A DNA stretch of 62,403 bases from an uncultured Clostridia bacterium (lineage in GTDB: Bacteria; Bacillota; Clostridia; Oscillospirales; CAG-382), in NCBI GenBank assembly GCA_947630765.1, contig CANRIX010000013.1, positions 1 to 62,403 of the forward strand, given 5' to 3'. Below the pieces are notes generated by a model, which was given only the letters and a program-made list of their open reading frames with translations, was not told where the DNA came from and ran no database searches. This document shows, piece after piece, positions 20,292 through 30,196 of the stretch. How positions within the stretch are numbered: the stretch's first letter is position 1; each line of letters starts with the position of its first letter. Position numbers and translations under genes: made by a program.

Positions 20292-20773
20292 ACGATAAGA
20301 ACACCATTCTTTCCTATCTGGAAAACGACGCCCACCTCGACGCCAAGACTCTCGCGGTCATGCTGGGTCGCACAGAGGAGGACGTCGCGAAGGAGATTGC
20401 CGCCTGCGAAGCGGACGGGACCATCCTTTCCTACAAGACCGTCGTCAACTGGGAAAAGACCGACCGGCGCATGGTCCGCGCCTTCATCGAGCTGAAAACC
20501 ATCCCGCAACGGGACAAGGGCTTCGGCGCCGTCGCGGAGCGCGTCGCGCAGTATCCGCAGGTCAAGAGCGTGTTTCTGATGTCCGGCGGATTCGATTTGG
20601 CGCTGTTCGTGGAAGGGGAGAGCATGCGGGACGTGGCGCTGTTCGTCGCGGAAAAGCTCGCGACGATGGACGGCGTGACGTCCACGGCGACCCACTTCGT
20701 TTTGCAGACCTATAAGGACAACGACGTGGTGTTTCAGCCCCGCGAAACCGACCAGAGAGGAAACAGTTGGTGA
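20288..20773 (+). CDS. Lrp/AsnC-family transcriptional regulator
   Basis: The 161-residue protein has an N-terminal winged helix-turn-helix (residues about 5-50) and a C-terminal RAM/AsnC ligand-binding domain (about 65-140, including VFLMSGGFDLALFVEGE). It is coupled to the upstream gene (ATGA) and shares one base with the aminotransferase downstream. A paired Lrp-type regulator and class I aminotransferase resembles the AlaR-AlaT pair of Bacillus subtilis, so control of the neighbouring aminotransferase by an amino acid is a reasonable inference. The HTH is a divergent one, rich in acidic residues. Confidence 0.88.
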   Translation: MNDKNTILSYLENDAHLDAKTLAVMLGRTEEDVAKEIAACEADGTILSYKTVVNWEKTDRRMVRAFIELKTIPQRDKGFGAVAERVAQYPQVKSVFLMSGGFDLALFVEGESMRDVALFVAEKLATMDGVTSTATHFVLQTYKDNDVVFQPRETDQRGNSW

Positions 20774-21939
20774 TGTTTGATCCTACGACAAGACTCAATC
20801 GACAGATCGTCGATATCCGCCCGTCCGGCATTCGGAAATTCTTCGACGTGCTGGACGAGATGAAGGACGTCATCTCCCTGACCGTCGGTCAGCCGGATTT
20901 CGTCACCCCCTGGCATATCCGCGACGCGGGCATCCGCTCGCTGGAGGAGGGGAAAACCTACTATACGTCCAACAACGGGCTGCTCGAGATGCGCGAGCAG
21001 ATCGCCGCCTACCAGAAGCGCCGTTTTTCGCTGGAATACGACCCGAAAACCGAGATCATCGTCACCGTCGGCGGGAGCGAAGCGATCGACCTCGCGATCC
21101 GCGCGACGGTCAATCCGGGGGACGAGGTGCTGGTGCCGGAGCCCTGCTTCGTTTGCTACGCGCCGCTGGTTTCGCTCGCGGGCGGGACGCCGGTCACCAT
21201 TCCGCTCCGACAGGAGAACGGTTTCAAGCTGACGGCGGAGGAGCTTCGCGCGGCCATCACCCCGCGCACGAAGGCGCTCGTGCTGGCGTTCCCGAACAAC
21301 CCGACCGGCGCGTGCCTGACCGCCGACGAGCTTTCTTCGCTCGCCGACGTTCTGCGGGAGACGGACGTTCTGGTTTATTCGGACGAGATCTACGCCGAAC
21401 TGACCTACGACTTCCGCCATACGTCCATCGCCTCCCTGCCGGGGATGCGGGAGCGCACGGTGGTTGTCGGCGGGTTCTCCAAGGCGTACGCCATGACCGG
21501 CTGGCGGCTTGGCTACACGCTCGCCCCGGCGTGGGTCACGAAGCAGATGGCGAAGATCCACCAGTACGGCATCATGTGCGCCCCGACGACCAGCCAGTAC
21601 GCGGCGATCGAAGCGCTGCGGAACGGCGACGCCGACATCGAGCGGATGAAAGCGGAGTACCGCGCCCGTCGGAACCTGATCGTCGAGCGGCTGCGGGGCA
21701 TCGGACTGTCCTGCTTCCTGCCGGAGGGGGCGTTCTATGTGTTCCCGTACATCGGTGGATTCGGGCTTTCGAGCGAGCAATTCTGCGAGAAATTGCTGCA
21801 CGAGAAGCACGTCGCGATCGTCCCGGGCGATGCGTTCGGCTCGAGCGGAGAGGGCTTTGCCCGCCTGTCCTACGCCTATTCCGTCCGGCATATCGAGCAG
21901 GCGGTCGCGCGGATCGGCGAATTCCTGCAAACGCTGTGA
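20773..21939 (+). CDS. PLP-dependent class I/II aminotransferase (AlaT/aspartate-aminotransferase-like)
   Basis: The 388-residue fold-type I enzyme shows the substrate/cofactor region VGQPDF, the PLP-contact FPNNPTGA, YSDEIYAEL and the Schiff-base lysine motif GGFSKAYAMTGWR. Specificity cannot be read from sequence; pairing with an Lrp-type regulator suggests alanine or a related amino acid. Consecutive TTG, GTG and ATG codons at 20767-20775 could all start it; ATG 20773 overlaps the preceding TGA and has AGAGAGGAAAC just upstream. The next gene starts as GTGA on this stop. Confidence 0.92.
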   Translation: MFDPTTRLNRQIVDIRPSGIRKFFDVLDEMKDVISLTVGQPDFVTPWHIRDAGIRSLEEGKTYYTSNNGLLEMREQIAAYQKRRFSLEYDPKTEIIVTVGGSEAIDLAIRATVNPGDEVLVPEPCFVCYAPLVSLAGGTPVTIPLRQENGFKLTAEELRAAITPRTKALVLAFPNNPTGACLTADELSSLADVLRETDVLVYSDEIYAELTYDFRHTSIASLPGMRERTVVVGGFSKAYAMTGWRLGYTLAPAWVTKQMAKIHQYGIMCAPTTSQYAAIEALRNGDADIERMKAEYRARRNLIVERLRGIGLSCFLPEGAFYVFPYIGGFGLSSEQFCEKLLHEKHVAIVPGDAFGSSGEGFARLSYAYSVRHIEQAVARIGEFLQTL

Positions 21940-22778
21940 GTGCGCGGGTGCTTCGCGCGTCCGCGTTCGCGAAGATCAACCTGTCCCTTTCCGTGACCGG
22001 CGTGCGGGAAGACGGCATGCACACCCTGCGGACGGTCATGCAGACGGTTTCCCTGTGCGATACCGTCAAAGCGTCGCGGGCGGACGGATTGACCTTTTCC
22101 TGCTCGGTCCCGTCGCTTGCGGGGGAAAGCAACCTCTGCGTCCGGGCGGCGAAGGCGTTTTTCGGGGAAACCGGGCTTGCACCGGGGGTGTCCCTTCGGC
22201 TGGAAAAGCGGATCCCGACCGGCGCGGGGCTGGGCGGCGGAAGCGCGGACGCGGCGGCGGTGCTTCGGCTGTTGAACCGCCTGTACGGCGAACCGCTGCC
22301 GGAGGACGCGCTCTATCCGCTCGCGGCGAGGCTGGGCGCGGACGTGCCTTTCTGCCTGCGCGGCGGGAAATGCCTTTGCACCGGCGTCGGCGAGGAGCTG
22401 ACCCCCCTGCCGGACGGCGAAACGCTGTATCTGGTTATCGCGAAGGGGGACGGCAGCCTTTCGACGGCGGAGATGTACCGCCGTCTGGACGAAACCTCTG
22501 CCGAAACCGGCGCGCTCAACCAGTTTGAACCGATCGCGGAGGCGCTGCTCTCGGAGATTTGCGCCGTGCGGGAAGCGCTGCGGTCCGCCGGCGGCGAGGG
22601 CGCACGCATGACCGGCAGCGGGAGCGCGCTGTTCGCGTTTTTCCCGACGGTCCGGGCGGCGGAAACCGCCGCGCAAACGTTGCGGACGACCCACCGCGTC
22701 TTTGCCGAGGCTTGCCGGACGGTCTCCCGCGCGGAAATCACGGCATCTCCGCCGGAAAATTTTTCTGCTTTCGATTGA
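21936..22778 (+). CDS. ispE: 4-diphosphocytidyl-2-C-methyl-D-erythritol kinase
   Basis: IspE is the GHMP kinase of the MEP pathway, joining dxr and ispG in this window. The 280-residue product has the N-terminal AFAKINLSL, the ATP loop PTGAGLGGGSADAAAVL, and the C-terminal ARMTGSGSALFAFF glycine motif. No ATG lies at the N-terminus. GTG at 21936 overlaps the aminotransferase stop (GTGA); a second GTG at 21948 is possible. An apparent longer frame runs into the aminotransferase gene and is not used. Confidence 0.95.
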   Translation: MSARVLRASAFAKINLSLSVTGVREDGMHTLRTVMQTVSLCDTVKASRADGLTFSCSVPSLAGESNLCVRAAKAFFGETGLAPGVSLRLEKRIPTGAGLGGGSADAAAVLRLLNRLYGEPLPEDALYPLAARLGADVPFCLRGGKCLCTGVGEELTPLPDGETLYLVIAKGDGSLSTAEMYRRLDETSAETGALNQFEPIAEALLSEICAVREALRSAGGEGARMTGSGSALFAFFPTVRAAETAAQTLRTTHRVFAEACRTVSRAEITASPPENFSAFD

Positions 22779-22833
22779 GAGCGGGCGTTTCCTGTCCATA
22801 CTCCTTTTGCAACGAAAAAAAGGAGAAACGGAC

Positions 22834-23442
22834 ATGGAAGAACAACGTACATGGAAACTTTGGGAACGGGCGGTCTGCGCAGTCTGCGCGTCGGTGCTGC
22901 TGCTGTTCGCGGTGGATCTGGCGATCCCGGCGAAGGAAGCGGACATCTACGACACGGTCATTCGCCTGCACATCCTCGCCCGGTCGGACGACGAAGAGGA
23001 CCAGACGGTCAAGCTGCTGGTGCGGGACGCGATCCTCGCGGAATGCGGGGACCTGTTTTCGGAGACGGAGACAACCGAGGAAGCGCTCGCGCAGCTGGAC
23101 GAAGCCGCAGGACGCATGGAGGAGATCGCCAACCGCGTGCTCGCGGAGCAGGGGGTCCCCTACCGGGCGAAGGCGGTGTTCGGCGACGAGCGATACCCCA
23201 CGCGGGAATACGACGGGGCGGTGTTCCCCGCAGGCGAATACCGTTCCCTGCGGATCCTGCTCGGGGACGGCGAGGGGCAGAACTGGTGGTGCTGCCTGTT
23301 CCCGCCGCTGTGCATGTCCGCCGCAAGCGCCGAGGACAGTCTGGATGCCGTCGGGCTGGACACGTCCTCCGGCAAGGTGTTCACCCGTAAAACCTATCGA
23401 TTCCGTTTGAAGCTATTGGAGTGGTTTTCGTGCTTTACCTGA
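22834..23442 (+). CDS. spoIIR: Stage II sporulation protein R
   Basis: SpoIIR is secreted from the forespore and triggers SpoIIGA-dependent activation of sigma-E in the mother cell. The 202-residue product has an N-terminal membrane/signal segment (residues about 12-32) and the family core VIRLHILARSDDEEDQ followed by the VRDAIL block; the conserved WWCCLFPPLC segment is in the middle. ATG 22834 has AAAGGAGAAAC just upstream. It shows that the organism is, or descends from, a spore former. Its 3' end overlaps addB by 13 bp, an odd place for a sporulation-specific gene. Confidence 0.93.
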   Translation: MEEQRTWKLWERAVCAVCASVLLLFAVDLAIPAKEADIYDTVIRLHILARSDDEEDQTVKLLVRDAILAECGDLFSETETTEEALAQLDEAAGRMEEIANRVLAEQGVPYRAKAVFGDERYPTREYDGAVFPAGEYRSLRILLGDGEGQNWWCCLFPPLCMSAASAEDSLDAVGLDTSSGKVFTRKTYRFRLKLLEWFSCFT

Positions 23443-26400
23443 TGACCGGCCCCGCGGGGAGCGGAAAAACCGAACGGCTGTACGACGAACTGGAGCAGGC
23501 GTACCGGGCGGGGATCCCCTGCGTGTGGATCGCCCCGGAACAGCAGTCCGTGCAGGCGGAGCGGGAGATCCTGTCCCGCTTGGGGGACGGGTGCAACCTG
23601 TCGGTGGAGATTTTGAATTTTGAACGGCTGCCCGAGCGCGTCGCACGCGCCTACGGAGACCTCGCCGTGACCTACCCGGATAAGGGCGCTCTTTGCGCCC
23701 TTTTGTCCGTTTTGGCGTTTGAGCATAAGGGCGAACTGCGGGAGTACGCCGCCTGCGCGGAGGACGGGGAGTTCATCGACGGTCTGTTCGGGCTGTTCGG
23801 TCGGCTGCGTTCGGAGCAGATCCGCCCGGCGGACCTGCGGCGGGCGCTGGACGGCGGAAGGCTGGAAAGCCCGCGCCTGTGCGCGAAAGTGTCGGACATC
23901 GCGCTGCTTTACGCGGCGTACGACGCGTATTTTGACGAAAATCGTCGCGACCCCCGCGACGCGTTGAGCGTTTTGGCGGAGCAGCTGCCGGAAAAGCCGT
24001 TTTTCGCCGGAAAACTGGTGTTCGTGGACGGGTACTACACCTTCACCGGGCAGGAGTATGCGGTCTTAGAGCAGATCCTGCGGCAGGCGCAGGCGGTCTA
24101 CTGCACCGCCGTGTACGACGGGCGGGAAATTTTCGAGGGGAACGAAGCGAGCGCGAAGCGGCTGATGCGCCTTGCGGGGGAATATCAGGAGATCCCGGTC
24201 GGTTCCTATCGGCGGAGCGAGCGGGAAGAACTGCGGTTTTTGGAGCAGAAGCTCTGGTCGGAGGATTCGCCGGTCTTCGACGCGGAGCCGGAAGCGATCC
24301 GGCTGGTGCAGGCGGAGAACCTGTTCGGCGAAGCGGAAGCGGTCGCGTCCGAGATTTTGCGCCTTGCGCGGGCGGGGTACCGCTATCGGGAGATCACCGT
24401 GCTCGCGCGGGGGACGGACGCGTACGCCGGGGTGCTCGACGCGGCGCTGCAGCAGAACCATATCCCGTTTTTCTTTACGGAGAAGGAGGAACTGCTGTCC
24501 TATCCGCTGTTCACCTTTGTCGGCGCGGCGATGGAACTGGTGACGACGGATTTTTCGCCGTACGCGGTGCGGCGGTACCTCAAGAGCGGCTACGCGGGGG
24601 GAACCATCGACGCGGAGAGCGGCGACCTGCTGCTGCGGTACGCGGAAAGCTGGGGTCTGCGCGGGAAAGCGTGGTACGGCGAGGAACCGTGGGAACGCAA
24701 CCCGGACGGGTTCCGCGAAGGGGAATTGACCGAGGAGCAGGCTGCTCTGCTCGCGGCGGTCAACGGCGCGCGGGAGGCGTTGGCGCCCGCCTGGCGGGAA
24801 CTGGTCGAGGCATTGCGGAAAAAGCCGCTTTGCGGGCGCGATATCCTGCGGGCGGTCTACGACCACCTCGAATGGGTCGGCGCACCGGCACTGTATGTGG
24901 AAAAGGTCAACGCACGTCTGCGGAGCGGAGAATGGGAGCGTGCGGAGAAGGAAAGCCAGCTCTGGTCGCTGCTGACCGGTATTTTCGAGCGGCTCGACGA
25001 GATCTGCGGGAAAAAACCGATGACGGTCCGGCGGATGCTTTCGCTGTTTTCGCTGACCGTGCGGCAGTACAGCCTCGGATCGATCCCGCCGTCGCAGGAT
25101 TCGGTGACGATCGGGGAGGCGTCCCTGCTGCGTCCCGACCGCGCGCGGGCGGTCATCGTGATGGGCTGCGGGGACGGGGTGTTCCCGGCGTCCCCGGGCG
25201 ACGACCCGCTGTTCGGCGACGCGGAAGCGACGGAACTGGAGACGGCGGGGCTTTCGGTGGTCGAACCCCGGCTTTCCCGCCTGCGCGCGGAGCGGTTCTA
25301 CTTCTATTCTGCGGTCGCCGCCCCGTCCGAGCAGCTGGTGCTGACCTATCCGGCGTCGTCGCTGAAGGGGGAAACGCTTCGCCCGTCCCCCGCGATCCTG
25401 CGTATGCGCGCGCTTTTCCCGCGTCTGCGCACGCTTCTGTACACCGGCGTCGGAGAGCAGGCGCTGTTTTCGGCGGAAAACGCGTCGGCGGTGTTCTTTA
25501 CGCTGCCCGACGGGCAGGAACGGGAAGCCCTGCGCGGCTTGCTCGCCGAAAAGGGGATCGAACCGCCTGCCGCACGCCCGGCGATCGCCGACCCGGTCGC
25601 CCGCATTTCGTTCGGGGAACGCACCCTGCGCCTGTCGCCGAGCGCGCTCGAACGGTACCGCTACTGCCCGTTTTCCTACTTCGGGTCGCACCTGCTGAAG
25701 CTCAGGGAACTGCGGAAGAACGGGTTCGACACGACGACGGCGGGGACGTTCGTCCATCGGATCCTCGAACGCTTCCTCGACCGCCACATGGCAAACGGAC
25801 GCTTTGAACCGCCCGCGTCCGAGGCGGAGCTGGACCGGGAAACGGACGAGCTGTTCCGCGAACAGCTGGATGCGATCAACGCCGCGAACGGCGCGAACGC
25901 TCGCTTCCGGCTCACCTGCCGCAACCTGCGCAGGACCCTGCGGCTGCTGCTCGTGACCCTGTCCGGGGAGCTCGCGGGCAGCCGGTTCCGGCCGGTGGGC
26001 TTTGAGGTCCGCCTTGGGCTCGGTCCCGGCGGGCTTCCGGCGCCGGAATTGCCGTGCGGGGACGGGAAAACCGTTTCGCTGCGCGGCGTGATCGACCGCG
26101 TGGACGAGTACGAGCGGGACGGCGAACGGTATGTGCGGGTGGTGGATTACAAGACCTATAAAAAGGAACTCAAGCTCGACTTCGTGCGGGAATACGGGAT
26201 CGACGAGCAGATGCTGTTATACCTGTTCGCATACTGCCGCGTGACGTCGGACGGGCGCGAACAGGCGAAGCCGGCGGGCGTGCTGTACCAACCGGCGGTC
26301 CTCCCGGTCATCCAGGCGACGGGGAACGAGAGCGACGAGGAGATCCGCAGAAAGGCGGAGAAGGAGATCCGGCAGTCCGGGCTTCTTCTCGAGGACGCGG

Positions 26401-26687
26401 AGATCGTGCGGGCGATGGACGAGAGCGAAAGCGGGCGGTATATCCCGGTGACGCCGGGCGCGGACGGGACGGTCAAGCACACCGCCTCGACCCTTTCGGC
26501 GGACGGATTCGACGAGCTCGGAAAACTGCTCGCGTCGCAGCTGCTCGACACGGCGGAACGCATTTTCGACGGGCAAATGGACGTCCGTCCGATTTCGCCG
26601 GACAGCATGCACAGCGCCTGCGCCCATTGCAATCTGCGTCCCGCTTGTCGGCGGCGCAAGGCGGATACGGAATCGGAGGAGGAATGA
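23430..26687 (+). CDS. addB: ATP-dependent helicase/nuclease subunit B (AddB/RexB)
   Basis: AddB pairs with AddA to process double-strand breaks and, in Bacillota, to recognise Chi-like sites. The 1085-residue protein has Walker A GPAGSGKT (7-14), no obvious active helicase motif set beyond it, and a C-terminal PD-(D/E)XK nuclease (GVIDRVDEYE, then VVDYKTYKK). Cysteines that form the [4Fe-4S] staple are visible at YRYCPFSYF and in CAHCNLRPAC near the end. GTG 23430 is preferred because GGAG at 23418-23421 is well spaced; GTG 23421 is in frame but lacks a ribosome site. addA follows 4 bp after the stop. Confidence 0.93.
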   Translation: MLYLMTGPAGSGKTERLYDELEQAYRAGIPCVWIAPEQQSVQAEREILSRLGDGCNLSVEILNFERLPERVARAYGDLAVTYPDKGALCALLSVLAFEHKGELREYAACAEDGEFIDGLFGLFGRLRSEQIRPADLRRALDGGRLESPRLCAKVSDIALLYAAYDAYFDENRRDPRDALSVLAEQLPEKPFFAGKLVFVDGYYTFTGQEYAVLEQILRQAQAVYCTAVYDGREIFEGNEASAKRLMRLAGEYQEIPVGSYRRSEREELRFLEQKLWSEDSPVFDAEPEAIRLVQAENLFGEAEAVASEILRLARAGYRYREITVLARGTDAYAGVLDAALQQNHIPFFFTEKEELLSYPLFTFVGAAMELVTTDFSPYAVRRYLKSGYAGGTIDAESGDLLLRYAESWGLRGKAWYGEEPWERNPDGFREGELTEEQAALLAAVNGAREALAPAWRELVEALRKKPLCGRDILRAVYDHLEWVGAPALYVEKVNARLRSGEWERAEKESQLWSLLTGIFERLDEICGKKPMTVRRMLSLFSLTVRQYSLGSIPPSQDSVTIGEASLLRPDRARAVIVMGCGDGVFPASPGDDPLFGDAEATELETAGLSVVEPRLSRLRAERFYFYSAVAAPSEQLVLTYPASSLKGETLRPSPAILRMRALFPRLRTLLYTGVGEQALFSAENASAVFFTLPDGQEREALRGLLAEKGIEPPAARPAIADPVARISFGERTLRLSPSALERYRYCPFSYFGSHLLKLRELRKNGFDTTTAGTFVHRILERFLDRHMANGRFEPPASEAELDRETDELFREQLDAINAANGANARFRLTCRNLRRTLRLLLVTLSGELAGSRFRPVGFEVRLGLGPGGLPAPELPCGDGKTVSLRGVIDRVDEYERDGERYVRVVDYKTYKKELKLDFVREYGIDEQMLLYLFAYCRVTSDGREQAKPAGVLYQPAVLPVIQATGNESDEEIRRKAEKEIRQSGLLLEDAEIVRAMDESESGRYIPVTPGADGTVKHTASTLSADGFDELGKLLASQLLDTAERIFDGQMDVRPISPDSMHSACAHCNLRPACRRRKADTESEEE

Positions 26688-26691
26688 GCGA

Positions 26692-29600
26692 ATGCCGAAG
26701 TGGACCACATCGCAGCGGGACGCGATCGACTCGCGGGACCTGACCCTGCTGGTTTCCGCCGGTGCGGGGAGCGGAAAGACCACCGTGCTGACCCAGCGGA
26801 TCATCGAACGCATCGAGCGCGGGGACTCGGTCATGGATTTCCTGATCGTGACCTTCACGAACGCTTCCGCGGCGGATCTGAAGGAAAAACTGTATCAGGC
26901 GATCAGCCGCCTTGCTTCGGAGCACCCGCAGGACCGTCGCTACCGTGCACAGCTGTACCTGCTGCCGAGCGCACGAATCAGCACGATCGACGCGTTCTGC
27001 GGCGGGATCGTGCGGGCGAATTTCCAGGCGCTCGGCCTGTCCCCGAAGTTCCGTCAGGCCGACGAAAAGGAGGCGCGTCTGCTCGCGTTTGAATCCCTTG
27101 AGGACGCCGCCGACGAATTCAGCGAGCGGGAACCGGCGTCGTATGCCCTGCTATCCGACACGTTTTCGGACGGGAAAGGGGACGGTAAGCTGCTCGAGGT
27201 CCTGTTCGATCTTTACGGTCGCCTGCGGGCGTTCGACGACCCGTTCGGCTGGCTTGCGGAGAAGGGAAAGACCCTGCTTTCGGACGCGGAACGGATTTCC
27301 GGCGGGGGGGATGTTTTTGAGACCGCCGTCGGGCGTTCCCTGCGCGAGCTGCTGCTGCGTCGTCTGGAAGCGCTTTCGGACGAAGCGGACGAGCTGTGCG
27401 TTTTCCTCGCGGCGGCGGACGGTTCGCCGAAAATGACCGCGGCGGAATACCTGCGGACGCAGGCACGTCTGCTGTACGACGCGGCAAAGCGACCCTACGC
27501 GGTCTTTGCGGCGGCGGCAAAGGAATTCTGTACCGCGAGCGTGCCGTCCATGCAGGGGGGGAAACTGTCCGCGGCGGACCGCGAACGGTACAAAACCGCC
27601 CGTGCCGGGCTGAAAAAAGGGCTTTTCGATGTGGTTTCGCCCTTCCTTGCCGAACCGGCGGACGCAGCGGAGCAGTTTGCACAGACCGGGCGGGTGATCG
27701 GCGCGATGCTGGAGTTCCTGCGGGAATTTGACGGGCGCTACGCGGCGCTCAAGCGGGAGCGCGGCGTCATCGACTTTGCGGACGCCCCGCATTTCCTGCT
27801 GCAGCTGCTCGAAAAGGACGGGGAACCGACGCCGTTCTGTCTCGCCATGCGCCGGCAGATCCGGGAGATATACATCGACGAATACCAGGACGTTTCCCCG
27901 CTGCAGGATCGGCTTTTCTCCCTGCTTTCGGACGGGACGAACCGCTTCATGGTCGGGGACGTCAAGCAGTCCATCTACCGATTCCGCAACGCATACCCGG
28001 ACATCTTTTTGGATTACAAGGATCGGTTCGCGGACTACGAAAACGCAAAAAACGACCCGGACGCGAAGCAGGCGCGCGTGTTCCTGCGGGAGAATTTTCG
28101 GTGCGGGGCGCAGATCGTGCGGTTCGTCAATATGCTTTTCCGCGTCACGACCGTCGGGACCGCGTATGAGCGGGAGTACCGGGGCGAGGAACTGGTTTTC
28201 GCCAAGAACACGGACGCCGAACCGTATCCCGTGACCGTCGCCGTCGCCCCGTACGAAAAGGACGCTTCCCTCGCGCAGGAGCGGGAAGCGGGGTTCATCG
28301 CCGACGAGATCGCCCGCTTGGTTTCGGACGAGCGGCGGGAAACGCCGGACGGGCCGGTCCCGTACCGTTACAGGGACGTCGTGCTGCTTTTCAGCGCGTT
28401 GAAAGGGCACACGGAAGTCTATGAGAAAGCCCTGCGGGAACGGGGGATCCCCTATCGGGTCACGACGGAAAGCCCCTTCTTCGACCGCCCGGAGATCCTG
28501 CTCGCCGTCGCGATGCTGCGGGCCGTCGACGACCCGACGGACGACGTCTCGCTCTTCGCCATGCTGCGCAGCCCTGTCGGCGGGTTTACCGCCGGGGAGG
28601 TCTACGCGGTCCGCTGCGCGATGCGGGAACCGGGTCCGCTGTGCCGTGCGCTGCGGTACGCGGCGGAGGACGGCGGTGCGCTCGCGGAGGGGCTTCCCGA
28701 AAAGTGCGCCGGCTTCCTCGCCAACCTCGACCGCATGCGCCTGTCCGCGGAGGGAATGCCCTGCCACGCCTTCCTTTGGGAGCTGTATACGCGGTACGGG
28801 CTGCTGTCCCTCTGCAGCCGGCGGGAGCGGAACGGACTGCTGCTGCTGTTCGATTTCGCCCGCAGATTCGAGTCCGGCGGGTACAAGGGGCTTTCCGGGT
28901 TCCTATCCTACCTGCGTGCGTCGGAGGAGCGCGAGGTCGACCCGGCCGGCGCGGAGGATCTCGGCGACGAGGACTGCGTCCTGCTGATGTCGATCCACAA
29001 ATCCAAAGGGCTCGAATACGAGACGGTGTTCCTGTGTGACTGCGAGCGGAACCTGTTCGGCGGGAATACGCGGAATTCGTACACATTGCTTCGCAAGGAC
29101 GGGATCTTTTTCCGGCTGCGGGATTCGGAGCGGCTGACCGAGCGGGAGACCCTGCTGAACAGCTACGCGTCCATGGCGGAGCGGGACGCGGCGTACGGCG
29201 AGGAACTGCGCAAGCTGTACGTTGCCTGCACCCGTGCGCGGGAGCGGCTGTACCTGGTCGGCAAATGCAAGCGGGGCGACCTTGACGACGACCTTCACCG
29301 GCGTTCCCCGCGCAGCGTGCTCGACATCGTGATGAACGCGGTGCGGTCCGAGGAAGAGCCGGACTGCCGGGTCTTGCGGGTGCTTTCCGAACCGGCGGAC
29401 GAACGGGCGGAAGAAGCGGCCGCGCCCCCGCCCGCCCCTGCGGAAGTCCCGCCGGAACCGTCCTTCCTCACCCCGGAGGCGATTGCGGCGGTGCGGTTTT
29501 CCTATCCGTTCCGCGACAGCGACCTTCCGGCGAAGGTTTCCGTCTCTGCGCTCAAGGAAGGGACCTTCCGGCGGGGCGCCGTCGTGGAATACAGCGCGTC

Positions 29601-30138
29601 GTCGCTGCTGCGCACGCCGTCCTTCCTCGGCGAAACTGCCGGCGGAACAGCGGCGGACGCCGGGACGGCCAACCACGTGTTCCTGCAGTTCTGCCGCTGG
29701 GAAAACGTGGAGAAAAACGGCGTGCACGCCGAGGTGGAACGCCTGCGGGCGACCCGCATGCTGCGCGAGGAACAGCTTTCCCTGCTCGACGAGAGCGGGC
29801 TGGAGCGGTTCTTCCAAAGCAGCCTGTACGCCCGCATTCGCGCGAGCAGCGCGGTTTACCGCGAGCAGCGATTTTCCGTTCGGGTCCCCGCGACGCTGCT
29901 CGGCGGGGACGAGGGGGAGGACGTGCTGCTGCAGGGGGTCATCGACTGCTTTTTCGCCGAGGCGGACGGTAGCATGACCGTCGTCGACTACAAGACCGAC
30001 CGCATTTCGGACGGTGCGCTGCTGCGAAAGAAGCACGCGCTGCAGCTGGAATGCTACCGCAGGGCGGTCGAACGCATGACCGGGCGGCCGGTGCGGGAGA
30101 CGCTGCTGTGGTCGTTCTACCTCAATCGGGAAGTATAG
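26692..30138 (+). CDS. addA: ATP-dependent helicase/nuclease subunit A (AddA)
   Basis: AddA is the UvrD-type 3'-5' helicase with a C-terminal nuclease domain. The 1148-residue protein has Walker A SAGAGSGKT (22-30), TFTNASAADL, motif II IDEYQDVS (near 394), QSIYRFRNA, MSIHKSKGLE and YVACTRARERLYLV helicase motifs, then the nuclease block (GVIDCFFAEADGS, VVDYKTDRI near 1097). GGAGGAGGAA at 26674-26683 supports ATG 26692. A terminator follows 9 bp after the stop, ending the operon. Confidence 0.96.
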   Translation: MPKWTTSQRDAIDSRDLTLLVSAGAGSGKTTVLTQRIIERIERGDSVMDFLIVTFTNASAADLKEKLYQAISRLASEHPQDRRYRAQLYLLPSARISTIDAFCGGIVRANFQALGLSPKFRQADEKEARLLAFESLEDAADEFSEREPASYALLSDTFSDGKGDGKLLEVLFDLYGRLRAFDDPFGWLAEKGKTLLSDAERISGGGDVFETAVGRSLRELLLRRLEALSDEADELCVFLAAADGSPKMTAAEYLRTQARLLYDAAKRPYAVFAAAAKEFCTASVPSMQGGKLSAADRERYKTARAGLKKGLFDVVSPFLAEPADAAEQFAQTGRVIGAMLEFLREFDGRYAALKRERGVIDFADAPHFLLQLLEKDGEPTPFCLAMRRQIREIYIDEYQDVSPLQDRLFSLLSDGTNRFMVGDVKQSIYRFRNAYPDIFLDYKDRFADYENAKNDPDAKQARVFLRENFRCGAQIVRFVNMLFRVTTVGTAYEREYRGEELVFAKNTDAEPYPVTVAVAPYEKDASLAQEREAGFIADEIARLVSDERRETPDGPVPYRYRDVVLLFSALKGHTEVYEKALRERGIPYRVTTESPFFDRPEILLAVAMLRAVDDPTDDVSLFAMLRSPVGGFTAGEVYAVRCAMREPGPLCRALRYAAEDGGALAEGLPEKCAGFLANLDRMRLSAEGMPCHAFLWELYTRYGLLSLCSRRERNGLLLLFDFARRFESGGYKGLSGFLSYLRASEEREVDPAGAEDLGDEDCVLLMSIHKSKGLEYETVFLCDCERNLFGGNTRNSYTLLRKDGIFFRLRDSERLTERETLLNSYASMAERDAAYGEELRKLYVACTRARERLYLVGKCKRGDLDDDLHRRSPRSVLDIVMNAVRSEEEPDCRVLRVLSEPADERAEEAAAPPPAPAEVPPEPSFLTPEAIAAVRFSYPFRDSDLPAKVSVSALKEGTFRRGAVVEYSASSLLRTPSFLGETAGGTAADAGTANHVFLQFCRWENVEKNGVHAEVERLRATRMLREEQLSLLDESGLERFFQSSLYARIRASSAVYREQRFSVRVPATLLGGDEGEDVLLQGVIDCFFAEADGSMTVVDYKTDRISDGALLRKKHALQLECYRRAVERMTGRPVRETLLWSFYLNREV

Positions 30139-30147
30139 CGAAGAAAG

Positions 30148-30196
30148 GCCCCCGGCGCGGAAAAGACCGTGCCGGGGGCGTCGTTTTCGGTTTTTT
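30148..30196. terminator. Terminator between convergent addA and the metallo-hydrolase gene
   Basis: A 9-bp GC-perfect stem (30148-30156 with 30171-30179) is followed on the plus strand by two T-rich stretches to 30196. On the minus strand the same stem is followed by CTTTCTT, so it may also stop transcription from the opposite side. Confidence 0.75.
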
